DNA from: Cloeon dipterum
Lineage: Eukaryota; Arthropoda; Insecta; Ephemeroptera; Baetidae
Assembly: GCF_949628265.1 (NCBI RefSeq)
Contig: NC_088788.1
Coordinates: 28,754,335-28,818,334 of the forward strand
Reading direction: 5' to 3'
DNA: 64,000 nucleotides
Within the stretch, counting starts at the first letter, position 1, and the number at the start of each line of letters is the position of its first letter. Position numbers and translations under genes: made by a program. This document shows positions 39,555 through 51,053 of the stretch, in pieces. The notes beneath the pieces are model-generated. The model saw only the letters and a list, made by a program, of their open reading frames with translations, was not told the DNA's origin and ran no database searches.

Positions 39555-42457
39555 TTAAGATCTCTTCGGCAGGTCAATAGTACTGTACCAATGTGGCCAT
39601 TTTTGCAATTCACTGAAAAACGTTTTACCAGGTGACTCGGTTACAGAAACTTGTCTGTGTCCAATCAGTTTGTAGTCTTCCCTCAATTTTCCTAGTCTCA
39701 CTCCTTCCTCCATCAAAATTTTGACACTCTTCATTTGTCTGCTTGTTGGTAGCACGTTTACAAACGTTCCAATTACATTGACTCCAATGCTCTTTGTATT
39801 GTAGCCTTTGGCGTGAGCGCCGATTTTGTCCCATCCTCGCCCTTCATAAATTCCGCCTTCTCCTCCAACCAAAAAGTTATAAGCGATGTCTGCCCAACCA
39901 AAGCTTTCAATGTGATACATCTGGAATTTCCGTACCTGAAAATACAAACAAAATTAATATCAACGCTGAAAAATTCAACCAGTTAGTGACGGCCAATTAT
40001 CTATTTTTTTTTTAATTTTAGTTGGATTACTTGATTTTTTCAACTCTAAATTTATTGATCGCAAAACATTTAATATTATCAAAATACCAATTCCAATATA
40101 GTAATAGAAAAGACTAGGTTACCAATGTGGCATCCTCGCTTGCCTTAAATTTCTTATTTATAATTTTATAAGCCCCCTACCTGGAGGATGCACTGCGAAT
40201 TGTTGTAGCATGGTTGAGTTGCTGAGTGGCTGATAATTACAAACTCAACTGGAAGCTTGAGATAGTCGCTGTAGTTAACAGGCTGCGCTATCCAATCTAC
40301 CCTTGAGTAGTATGGCGCCGAGCCTTCTGTCCCGTTGATGAAATTGCTCCCTTTATCTGCAAGTACCACCATATCCTGTTTGATTTGTCTTGAACAAATT
40401 TTTAAAACTGCGAATAATAAGAGAGTAAAAGAACTCCAACAAGAGTGACAAACACTTAAAATTGATTGGATTTTGCAATTTAAAAAAAACTAATCTATCT
40501 AAAAATTGTATGAATAGAATACCCTTTGCCTGAAGTTAGAAACTTAAATGTTGCAAAGGAAAAAATATTAAAAAAAATCCTAAGGAATATACCCTCTAAA
40601 ATTTCAAGGAAAATTAGGAAAGAAGGAAAAATAAAAATTTACACACTACTGCACGGTGGAAAAAATACATGCAAATTTGAGCGACACACGGTCAAGTCGT
40701 CGGCAGTGCTGTTTATTTGTACAAAAGGCAAATTACTTTCAAACATACAAAAGGAAATGTAAGAGGGCCATCATCTCTCCAGTTATTTCGATTTTTATTC
40801 TTAAATTAGCTACCAGTCCTTTTTTAATTAATTATATTTTTCTACGTGTGCACTGATTTCTTGGCTCAACAAGACAAATATTTTGTCGAGCATCTGCAGA
40901 TTCTACCAGGAAAATGTGTTATCAAAAGAGAAACCATACAAAGTGCAATGATAAAGTGAGAGCAGCCAAGACCATAACTTCTATCTTTGGCCACCCTTCC
41001 CCTTGATTTGTCATCACTTGTGCGTCCTCTATAAAACATAGCATCGCTAAAGCTCGTGCGTATTTTCTCTATGTAAGTTTGCAAACAAAGGACTGATTAA
41101 ACTTGGAGCGAGCGATCATAAAATGGAACAAGTTGTGAAGGATGAGCTACGTAGTAATCCGTCTAGCCATATTTTGTACATTTTATTTCACTGACTCACC
41201 ATAAATGGGACATTCAATTTGATCGTTGTTATCCTCGCAAGTGTGTTGAAAACTGTGTTGAAGGTTTAAAATTACAATAAGGGATACCAAAAGGCTGATG
41301 ACGACAACTGAAACCGAAAAAACGGCCAACTGTCTCTTGATAGAATACTTGAGACAGATTTTCGGTCTGAAGGCTGAAACACAATGTAAATTTAAATTAA
41401 ACACTTAAAACGGGATTTCGTCTGCTACTGTCTTCTTCCGGCGCGGTTGTAATCTTTCAACCACGCATCCGATTGCGTCACAGAAGGCAAAGAAGCCCAG
41501 GCGCAACTTGAATTGAATATAGTAAATAGCAGACCCAATAAAAAATCATGATTATATTGTTCGGCTCTTTTTATCTTTATTTTCGTTTAATATCCTAACG
41601 TTTGAAATAGACAAAAGTATATCAAGTGTGTTTCAACATCATTGTAACCTAACTATACATATGAATTTTCGCGTCTTTAACAATGAACGAAAGTGGGGAA
41701 TTTTAGCGAGCACACTATCTGCTGAAATTACTTCCTCACTTCTAAAAATACATTTTTGTGCATCATAGTTGAAAAGCCTTTGTCGGTTGACAAGTTGCAA
41801 CATGTTCATTTCAAACTCCCTCCAAGCAAATAATGAAAGAGTTTCTCTGTTAATCAGTTGCTAAAGAAATGTTTAGAGCGGTTGTTTTTTTTTGCAAAAA
41901 TAATTAAATTTGTCGAATTAAATTTGTTGATTTCAAAACTAAACATTTTAAAATAAATCTTTATCAAATGTAACATATGATTAGGTCACGCTACTGATAA
42001 CTTTATATTTCCATATGCTCCTCAATAATTTGAAATAAAAACCAGTAAAGCTACTTTGATATTGCTCACCATTTTTATCAGAAGTATGAACTGTTTGGTC
42101 AGGACACTGTTGGACCTTGCCGAGTACTCGCTCGACAAGTTTGGTCTTATGGTCGTCGGTCAGGTTGGCAGGTTGTCCATTGGGTAGGAGCACTAACTTT
42201 TCACCTGATAGTTTTAACTGCTGGAGGCTTGTGTCCATATTGGTCAATTCGAGGGGGCTCATTATCACGGTCACGTCACCATTGTAAACAGCAGTGTTCC
42301 CGAAGTGCACGTTGTTCGAATTCTGCACACTGACATTGGAGAAGTTCGTGGGTGGCATTTGAATGGTGACCTGTTGCTTGTCCTCGTCCTCAGACTCGTC
42401 GCTGCTGTCCTCTTTGTCAGGCGCCACTGCTGACGGCGTGTCATCGTCTTCAGACAT
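39555..42457 (-). CDS. PGRP-LC-like transmembrane peptidoglycan receptor
   Basis: Type II membrane receptor of the insect IMD immune pathway. Four exons on the minus strand: 42457-42070, 41373-41200, 40356-40181 and 39935-39555, giving 372 aa. Residues 1-144 form an acidic cytoplasmic tail. At about 42-64 it carries VSVQNSNNVHFGNTAVYNG, which resembles the cryptic RHIM (cRHIM) of PGRP-LC, PGRP-LE and IMD. A hydrophobic span covers about 145-167. The ectodomain PGRP fold runs from YYSRVDW (203) to the end, with HIESFGWADIAYNFLVGG, IYEGRGWDKIGAHAKGYN, SIGVNVIGTF and LIGHRQVS. Of the amidase residues, H231, Y265 and H339 are kept but the zinc cysteine is serine (S347, TESPGKT). It should therefore bind but not cleave peptidoglycan. 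The GRGW motif favours DAP-type ligands. It is named by architecture; orthology to PGRP-LC is probable. Confidence 0.88.
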
Positions 42458-43307
42458 TGTCGAGAGATCCTTTTTAGAAACTGGTGCTGCTTCGCAAAAT
42501 CATCATAGCAGTCGCACCCAACTGTGAATATTCGCACGTCTTGGATTGTAGCAACAACTAGCTTCGCTAATGATGCGTCTCGGTTAAAGAGAATTCACTC
42601 GCTGGCGGCGCCGATGCTACCGACATCTGTGTCACTACCCGCAGCCTTGTCGCGGATTTTGTGGCTTTTGCACTTTCATGACGCCCATGAGCACGCATGC
42701 TATTTAATTTTCAATGTTTTCCTCGTCAGGGATTTCCATTGTTAGCTTGAGCATTGGTATTCCAAGCTGCAAACTTGATTCGTGAGGTGAGGGCTTACTC
42801 GACTCAGCATATTAACTTTCAATTTTTATCGACAGAAGAGTATTTTTATATTTTTCAACAAGTGAGCTTTTAATCAAATTTAATTAGAAAATAGACTGCC
42901 AGAATGTACCATTAATGCCAATTTTTTGCTTTGTTTAAAAACTAGTCGAGAAAAATCAAATATGAACAGTAAATATAGGAAATTTACTTTGTTGATTTAT
43001 GGCAAAATGCATTATTTTCCTCAAAGAAAAGTTTTAAAATAAAATAAAAATATTGCTTTGCTTTAACTTTCTTTTCATAGTTTTATTTTTCAAGACCGTA
43101 CAAGTTGGTACAAAAATATAACATTCGGGCTGAGCATCAAGTCAAACAACATATTTTTAGTGCTGAGCTATGTTTGATATCATCTCGTGATACCACAAAT
43201 AATGCTAACTCTCTGTACAATAATATCACACTTTGAACGTTTGTTCTGTGAAAATTGTCCTGAAAAACTGTTCCTCTTTGTCGTCATAGTGCCTGCTACG
43301 ATCCTCA
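42458..43307. other. PGRP promoter region and transporter 3' UTR
   Basis: The right-hand part holds the 3' UTR of the SLC7A-like gene (polyA signal AATAAA on the minus strand, 43087-43082). The left part should contain the PGRP leader and promoter, including a kappaB site. No further coding exon is seen. Confidence 0.5.
42729..42738 (+). promoter_or_regulatory. NF-kappaB/Relish-type site upstream of the PGRP gene
   Basis: GGGATTTCCA matches the kappaB consensus GGGRNTTTCC over nine bases. It lies about 272 bp upstream of the PGRP start codon. Relish is the NF-kappaB factor activated by this receptor family, so feedback control is plausible but unproven. Confidence 0.45.
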
Positions 43308-46300
43308 TTACTTTTCTTCTTCTTCACTGTCGTCGGTTGGCACCACATTGAGCTTCCTTTGTATAAAATCAGTGACGGTATCTAAATATATTCAGTAATT
43401 TTAGAACTTGGTGTCTGAAACCTCAATCAAAATTTAGCTTACCAACGCATGAGAGATGAACCTTATAATACACGAAAGGAATGTATACGAGGAAACCGGT
43501 GATTATGAATCCAAGAGCGACCAAATATTTAGGATTCGGGTCCGTAGCAATAGGAACAACAGCCAAAAATATAGCAACGGCGAGTACCAAGTAAGGGATT
43601 ACAATAGGAACCTGTAATGAAAATTACTATAAAACACTGGCACTTGCGAGTGCTCCTTCACAAACCTTGTAAGGTCGCGCGATATCAGCGTGAGATTTCC
43701 TCAACACCACCAAAGCAATCATGGCTCCACCGTAGAAAATCCAAATGAGGAAACTGGCGAAATCAATCAAGTTTGCTACATCTCCAGATAGGATGAAAAT
43801 GCATGAAATAATTCCCTGAAGGATAACTGCAGGGATGGGCGTCAGTCGTTCGCGATGGATATAAGAAAGAACTGACAACATTTGGCCGTTCTTTGCTGCC
43901 ACGTAGCACAATCTGTAAATATTTTAAATTAAAATCACACTAAGTGGAACTACAGAATTCGCCATATCAAAATTTAAGTCTTTATAATACACAATATAGT
44001 ATTAAGTTGTAAAACTGAACACAGAACTTAAGTTTTCCCGAATATGAAGACCTGTTTCTAGTCACTTGTCAGACAGATACAATTTCTCAACGATAAATTT
44101 ACATGCTGATAGTTTAATAACAAAGTACTAAATATTCTCATGCATACCGCAAATAGAAAAGTATGGCATTTCCATATTTCCAACAAATATACAAATATTA
44201 AAAATTTGTGGCTAGTGTTCAAAGCTATTTGCATTATAGATAAATCATTTATGGTTGCACTGAATGTTATGCCGGTATAATAAATGACCTCAGACCAAGT
44301 TTTCTTGTATCCTTCATAAAAAAACGCACTGGATGATTTATCATTAAAATGACGACACAATAAATATGCACATTTAGCTGGCTTTTCATCAAACGAGAAT
44401 CACAAAACACCAACAAAACGAAGGCTCATCATTCCAAAAGCGTTATTTTTTCACGTGCTTTTCAATGAATTTTCACCAACACAAATTGACAAAATTTGAT
44501 CTTGGTTCGAGCCTGATTTCCACTAGATGTGATTTTAAGTATGGGACACATACCTTGAGACACCAAACTGCATACTCAAAGCGCAGCCAATAGTAGAAAT
44601 TGCAACTCCAATAGGGGCGATAAGTTTCATTGAGCCGAAAATTCTCTCAGCGAACAACTGCAGAGAAAATATGGATTTATAAATTTTATTGGCAAATTTA
44701 ATCTGTTTTAAACTTACAACTGCCACGGCGGGGGCATTGACCATTTCATTGGCAGAGAGCACAGTCATGTATGACAGGTTCATCAAGCAGTAGACACAAG
44801 TGACGAGGGGCACAGCAATGCAAATACTGCGCAGAATGTTCTTCTCTGGCCTCTTCACTTCCTCAGTAACAGTTGTTACCATTGACCTGCATTGGACTCT
44901 TATCATTTCTTTATTTGATTTTTCGTGGTTACGTACCATCCATCATAAGCCCAAAGACCAGCGTAAAACGCCAGAGCAATGTTCTTTACTGATGGTGCCT
45001 CTCCAGAGAATGGTTCTTTCAGGTTTTCAGTCTTGCCTGAAATATGAAATTATTTACATGAAACGCAAGATTATTAGCCAAATCTATGCTGCCGCCGAGT
45101 GATATGCGCGCACAGATATGAGAAGGAGACGCGTGGCGAGAAAAATCTAAATGGTGCAGCATTGAAATTGAACTCATGAATAAAACAATGAGAATCAACA
45201 TTGCGATTTAACGTTTGTCATGGCATCACCTTGCAGTAAAATACCACGAACCAAAGTGTGCTGTCAATATGCAATACGCGTCTCCCGCTCTTGTTATATA
45301 TATTGGCCACTAACTTATTGGCAAGTTCACTAGTTTTCTCTAACCTTGGCCAAGGCTAATCAAGCCTCCAATAATGATGGCAAAGCAGACCGCCAGTTTG
45401 CTGAACGTGAACAGCTTTTGCATCGTATTGTAAAGCTTCACGCTCACGATGTTGATGGTGGTAATAATAACTGCGAAAAATTACAAATTAGATTTCAGAA
45501 TTTAACATTTTCTCATTTTTACTTAATCCAATCATGGCGACTCCTTTAGTGATGTAATACTTTTGGTCTTCAGTCAAGTCTTGTCCATAGGCTTCTTCAA
45601 ACGGTTGGAATGTGTACTGAGCGAAAACGAGAATGATAATGGTTGCTTCAGCAGGTCGCAGACCCATAACGAACACCCATGCGTACACAAAACTGGGCAA
45701 TGGTCCGAAGAATTTGTGCCTGTTGCCGAACGCCTCTTGGAAGTAAACATATTCTGCTCCAGAGCGAGGGACAACCCCACCCAACTCGGCGAAGGCCAAT
45801 GCACCTGGAAAAAAGGGTTTAAATTAAAAATCGAAAGCTCCATTCCTATACAATATTTTAGGAAATTCTTGTACAAGAATCTTTGAGAATAAATTTTTTT
45901 TTAAATTGGAACACAACTGAGATTTTAAAAGCAAGTCATTCAAGAGTGAGCCTAGCTATAGTAAATTATTTTCTTACCGTCAATGCGGAAACAATTACTT
46001 TGTTTTATTTTTCGTTGCCATTAAAAACGATGGTGGCAAAATGCGTTAAGTCTCTTTAAATTGATTTTTATTTTAAGAGAAAGAAAGTTGACGCATAAAC
46101 TCTGTTTCTAGATTTCTAGTTGGATGAATTGTTTATGTAAAATTAACACTTGCCTAGCATTGAGATGAGACCGCTCACGGCCCAAATGACTAGGGCGAGT
46201 CCTACTGAGCCAGCGCGATGAAAAGCAGCCGTAGGGGAAACAAAGATTCCAGATCCTGCAATTAGAAAAAACTTTTTACATATATATTTCTTTGCTCTTG

Positions 46301-47027
46301 CAGGGTTAGGTAACCGTGAAGCTCATACTTTTGACTGATGATTACGCTCAAAAAGTATGATAACTAGAGTGGTAAGAACAATTATTTCTGAAAATTTTGT
46401 ATAACAAATAAATTATCTTTTTTAACTGCATCTTATCATAATTTTAACTAATATATTTTTTGGTTATTCTTGTTATTATTATATTAAATATATTATGGAC
46501 TAAGAAACAGGTGGTAGGGCATACCTACCTACATAAAAAGCAAGCTATTTTTAAGATTATTTAAAAATGAATTATTTAACTACCTCAACACTTAAAATAC
46601 AACCAATGTTTTTAAAATTTTGAATATTTTTTTCTTTAATTAAAAAATGTGGCAGGAAGTTGCTTAAAAAATAAATGAGATATTTAATTCGATTATTGCG
46701 CAACTTCATTCAACACAATTAAGAACGTGACTTTAAAAATGACGTCGCATGTACTTGACCAAACTTTCACTGCGCAAAAATCTAAAGCGCAAGATTGACC
46801 GAATAATTAACCTGATTTAACGGCAGAGCGCGGAAACAAATTAGTGAAAAATTCCTGAACTGACCAATCATGACCCCGACGATCAGACTGCTGGCGCTGA
46901 TCAGCCCAAGTTCACGCTTAAGTTTGATTCCGGTGCCACCGCCGCCGCCGCCGCCATTCTCCTTGCCGGTCTCTTGGAGAGCCACCCCATTCTCAATGGT
47001 TATGGGTTCTTGAGTGTCTGCCACCAT
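43308..47027 (-). CDS. SLC7A9-like (b0,+ / LAT family) amino-acid transporter
   Basis: Twelve-span APC-superfamily amino-acid exchanger, light-chain type. Ten coding exons on the minus strand: 47027-46865, 46255-46154, 45804-45523, 45470-45345, 45036-44937, 44886-44718, 44657-44554, 43912-43666, 43611-43443 and 43381-43308, giving 511 aa. The start ATG (47027) follows a TTTGCAG acceptor and sits in GCCGCC-like context. The N-terminus has a seven-glycine run. The substrate motif GSGIFVSP (55-62) opens TM1. [45 protein letters not shown] and the C-terminal VPIVIPYLV are family blocks, closest to SLC7A9 by eye. Intron 2 has a GC donor (46153-46152). The loop after TM3 (156-170) lacks the heavy-chain cysteine usual in this family. 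A leader exon lies at 48242 and beyond. Confidence 0.92.
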
Positions 47028-47659
47028 GGCGGAGCCTGCAAATACCAAGGTGATGGTTAGTGCTCGCGGTCTAGCTCACGACTGATCAAAAAGCCTTTGT
47101 GTTTCCCGTTCATGAATAATATCTTTTCAGAAAGTTTTTATTTAAATTGGTGTTATCACCACTGTCGGTGTCATTAATTTTGAAATAATGTTTTTTTAAT
47201 GAATCTTGTTAGAGAATAACAATTGCTTCAAAGTCATACCGTAACAACACCAATTAACCCAAAAATTAAACTGAAATGATCAAACCAATCGACCCTACGT
47301 TATCATAGCATGCTAATAAGTAATATGAATAATGCTAGAAGAGTAATTAATACATTAAGATAAAAATAATGAAGCGATCGATTTTCTGATTTACCGCTTT
47401 ATGGAAATTGCTGTCAAATTTTGGTTGTCCCTTGCGTATTGGACAACGAGTTAAGGTTCACTTTGGTTAGTAAATTGAAAGTACCATTAAGAAGTGTTCG
47501 TTTACATGTAATGCCCTAAATTTATTTTCCAAAAGCACCAGTATTACACTGATACTGAAATACGTTTTCACCGAAATGTCAAATGTCTCTTGCTCTTTTC
47601 GATACTCGCATCATCTCTCTTATTGCTCCTAACGAGGGAAAATTATCTTTAACCCCACC

Positions 47660-48138
47660 GCACGCACTAGAGTGTCCATTGGAGTTATTTTTGGTCCCGA
47701 GTTTACCTTTTCCTGAAATTTTTTCCAGAATTCGGGTCCGGTCCCGAGAAAATTTTCTTATTCTTTCGGGAAAACCCGAATCTTCAAAGCCACTTCCTGA
47801 GAAATCCCGGCTCGGTTGACGTCATTCCATGCAAATGTCTCAAAAATTTTAATTTGGAGATGTCAAATTTAAAATAAAAAACATAACCGGTTTTCTCTTG
47901 CTCTGTACTGCGCACTAGGTAAGCATCTCGCACACAAAATGAAAAAAATATATTTGTTCACCAATTCTTCCCTGGTTCCCTTACCTCGTGCATGTTACCA
48001 AATTTTACCATCGGGATTCCTGTCCTGATGAAAAATACCGGATCCCGGCTCGTTTCTCGCAAAGCCGCTTATATTTCTGCTCGGGATCCGGGAAATTACC
48101 CCAATATATCCCAAACTGGTGGACGCTCTAGCACGCAC
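47660..48138. mobile_element. Non-autonomous hAT element, 463 bp, with 8-bp target duplication
   Basis: The element 47668-48130 is bounded by perfect 8-bp duplications GCACGCAC (47660-47667 and 48131-48138). Its termini are TAGAGTGTCCA and, as reverse complement, TAGAGCGTCCA. An 8-bp duplication with short TAGAG/CAGNG-like ends is the hAT signature. The interior carries repeated subterminal words (TCCCGGCTCG at about 47804 and 48044, GGTCCCGAG twice, CGGGATCC), as hAT transposase-binding regions often do. No transposase frame is present. It sits inside the leader intron of the SLC7A9-like gene. Confidence 0.85.
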
Positions 48139-48241
48139 TGATTCAGATAGCTAAATTAGCCCATTTAAGGTATGAAAAACTTAGCAGAGGAGAACCTTAT
48201 CCAATTAACTTGGAGGAGTTAAATTGCAAAGCAGCACTTAC

Positions 48242-48470
48242 CTTTAGTAATAAGTTAGTCGTTTTTGACAGAGTTCTGCGGTGTTCCACGGCGATCTGCT
48301 GTAGCAGTTGAACTGGCGAAGCTTTTTTATGCATTCAGGGGCTGGCAGTGGAGTGGGGCTATATAGCAAACAGCTAGGGAATAACAAAAAGGAAACAGGG
48401 GCCTGTTGCCTTTTTTCTTTGTTTGTACCCGTCCCTGTGGTGAGCATCTATGCACTGACTTAGACGGCGC
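48242..48470 (-). other. Noncoding 5' exon of the SLC7A9-like gene
   Basis: On the minus strand this segment ends in AAAG followed by GTAAGT at 48241-48236. The acceptor next to the transporter start codon is at 47036-47038, making a 1.2-kb leader intron. A TATA-like CTATAAATAAG lies further upstream at about 48508-48498, and TCAGTG (initiator-like) at 48458-48453. Their spacing, about 50 bp, is too long to be a standard pair. The right edge is approximate. Confidence 0.45.
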
Positions 48471-48508
48471 ATAATAATAATATATTTGCAGGCTGCCCTT
48501 ATTTATAG

Positions 48509-51053
48509 TAGTTGAGCAGAGTACATTGTTATCTGCTATCTGAAATGCGAAAAAAGCACAAGCAGGGGAATAATCTCAGAGAATTCCTCATTATATAAAC
48601 GCGGCTTGAAGCGGTATCGATTATTCTTATTATTGCTCAGCTGCATCAACACTTTATTCCTCTCCAGGGTTGATCATTATATATGGCAGGCCCTATGCGA
48701 TAAATTAATAGCAAACACGGTGGCTGATATTTGTCGTTGGCGTGGGGCGCGTGGACAATCTTATCGATCGTAGTGAATTTGCCTCAAAACTTCCTCGAAT
48801 TATTATGAACATAAAGCACGAATTTCGCAACACCGCCATTGTGGAGCATTTTCCCGACAGAAAAATTGTATGGATGATATTCTTGCTGTTCTTTCCATTT
48901 AATCGATCACTAGCCAAAGAGTTAATTAAAGATTAAAGTCTTGAAATAATTTTTCTTTCTGTCGATATTCTAGAATACATTTTCGAACTAACTACAATAA
49001 GAAATTGATAGGCTGCACGTCGACAACAGATATTAATCATAATAGTTGTAGCAAACATGAAGTTTTCAAGTTAATGAAATGTAATTTAGGATTTTATAAA
49101 AACTCAACATCGTATTAACTGAATGAAATAAGTTAACAATCTAACATTCGTTGTGCCAATTCTAATGCTAACTTAATGTTAACTAATTTTATACTCAGGT
49201 TTAGTCATTTTTCAGCAAGAAACCGTTCATGGTTATATTTACAGTTATTTGTATCACAGTACTATCAATTGACTGCGATTAAAGTTTAATAACGCGTGTC
49301 ACAGTGGGTAAAATAAACTAAGCTATTAGAGTTTCACAAAAGAACACCTTGTTTTGGAAAACCTTTGCAAAATCGAATAAAACTTTCCCAAAATTGCTTT
49401 AAAAAGGTATCATCAAAACCATGGACGTAACGCGGGTTAGTGAAAAATTAACTTATTAGCTAGGCACCCAAATTAGTCTCTTCTTGCATTCGCACGGTCA
49501 ATGAGTATATTATGAGCCAAGCATGCAGGCAATGCTTTTACTTTGGATTTTAGTGTCGTTAATTTGAATATAAAGGACATGCCTAAACCTTTGCTGACCC
49601 CTAGTAGAGTTATTACCTCGTTTCATTTCTGCCCTATTGAAGAATTAGATTGCCACCGGTCAACACCAGTTCACTTTCCCAAGCAGCATGCAGCACTTCC
49701 TCTCGCTGCCCAAGTTCAGCAATAACTTCACGCATTTTATTTTCTTACCATTGGCTCTCCATCCCTCGTGTTTTGATTGTTTTCACGAATAAATAAGTGC
49801 TGAACGATATGTTTTTGTAGAGATTGACTAAGAGTCTTGTGTGTTTCAATACCACATTGTTAAATACTTGAAAATTCCTTTGAGTTCCAACTTTTGGGGA
49901 CTTGCGTGATCAAACTCATAGTGGCATTTTAATAGAGATTAAAGCCATTATGTAAAGCAAACAACTAGTATTTGTGCAAATCCATAATTATATTTATTTA
50001 TTTAATTACACATAATAGATCAAAAATTACTTAGTTACAAAACTTACGATTTTTTTTAGGCGACGCTAACCTCTAAAATACCGACCATTTTTCACTAATA
50101 TGCTTCTCTAGATTCAAAGTATTTTTTTTATTTTCGCTTTAAAATGGACAGTTCCTTTCTTCGGCAATCATATATCGTTATTTTTTCAGTTTAAATATTC
50201 TATCAATATATATTGGTACAGCTCAAACTAAAAAGTTTGAAGCCAGGGGGCAATTATCATTATTTTAATTGGTTTATCATTGACTTTTACGTTGTATTTT
50301 TACTTGACTTCATGAAAAAATAATATTTTTTTGAAATTTAGATGAGCTACTTGTTCTGCCTGTTTGACTAAAGACCGCAATAAGCATATTATTTGTCATA
50401 TGAACAAAAACGTTATGAGCAAGCCAAGTTTCTGAATTCTGTGCTTTGAATATTAAAAGGCACAATTATTACTGGAAGTGCACTTAAAGCAAATTTCGTT
50501 ACTAACTCTACCAAAAAGTACAAAATATATACTTTTATCTATGGCAAGGTTATTTGTAAAAATGCTAACAAAATCTTTCAAATTTCGAGTCAGTTAAAAA
50601 CTAATCCTCTAGGACACACATCATGTTAAGCGATCCTGGAGGTAGTAGTTTAATGTTACTAAAATACGGTTTTCTGAGAAGTGACATGTTAAAGATGTAG
50701 CACCATAGAGACCATGCGTAACAGGTATTCGGACTGAAGGCGTTATATTTTATAAATAATGATATACTTAGGAATGTTATTGCACAAAGACTTGACGCTA
50801 AGAGCACTATCAGTTAACGTCCGACAGACTTAAACAAATACACTAACGATAAATAACTACAAAAAAAATGCAAAAGTGCTTTTTCAATGAGCAAACCAAA
50901 TCATCTGATTTTGTTTTAACACCGTTAGTGAAACTGTATTGTCAAAACTGGCCCTGATTAGTTTTACAAATTTATAAGACCAAAAAGGCATTCATTAAAA
51001 TCTTACTATATCACAACCGACATGATTTTGTTCCAGAAGACGCCAGCATCATG
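48509..51053. other. Intergenic region, no gene recognised
   Basis: 2.5 kb of AT-rich DNA between the transporter promoter and the SNX16 stop codon. It should contain the SNX16 3' UTR, but I see no canonical polyA signal near the stop. Short frames here lack family resemblance. Confidence 0.5.

Noticed and set aside
40526..40762. Plus-strand 78-codon frame in the PGRP intron
   Set aside because: Lys/Ile-rich reading of AT-rich intron DNA on the opposite strand; no resemblance to any family.
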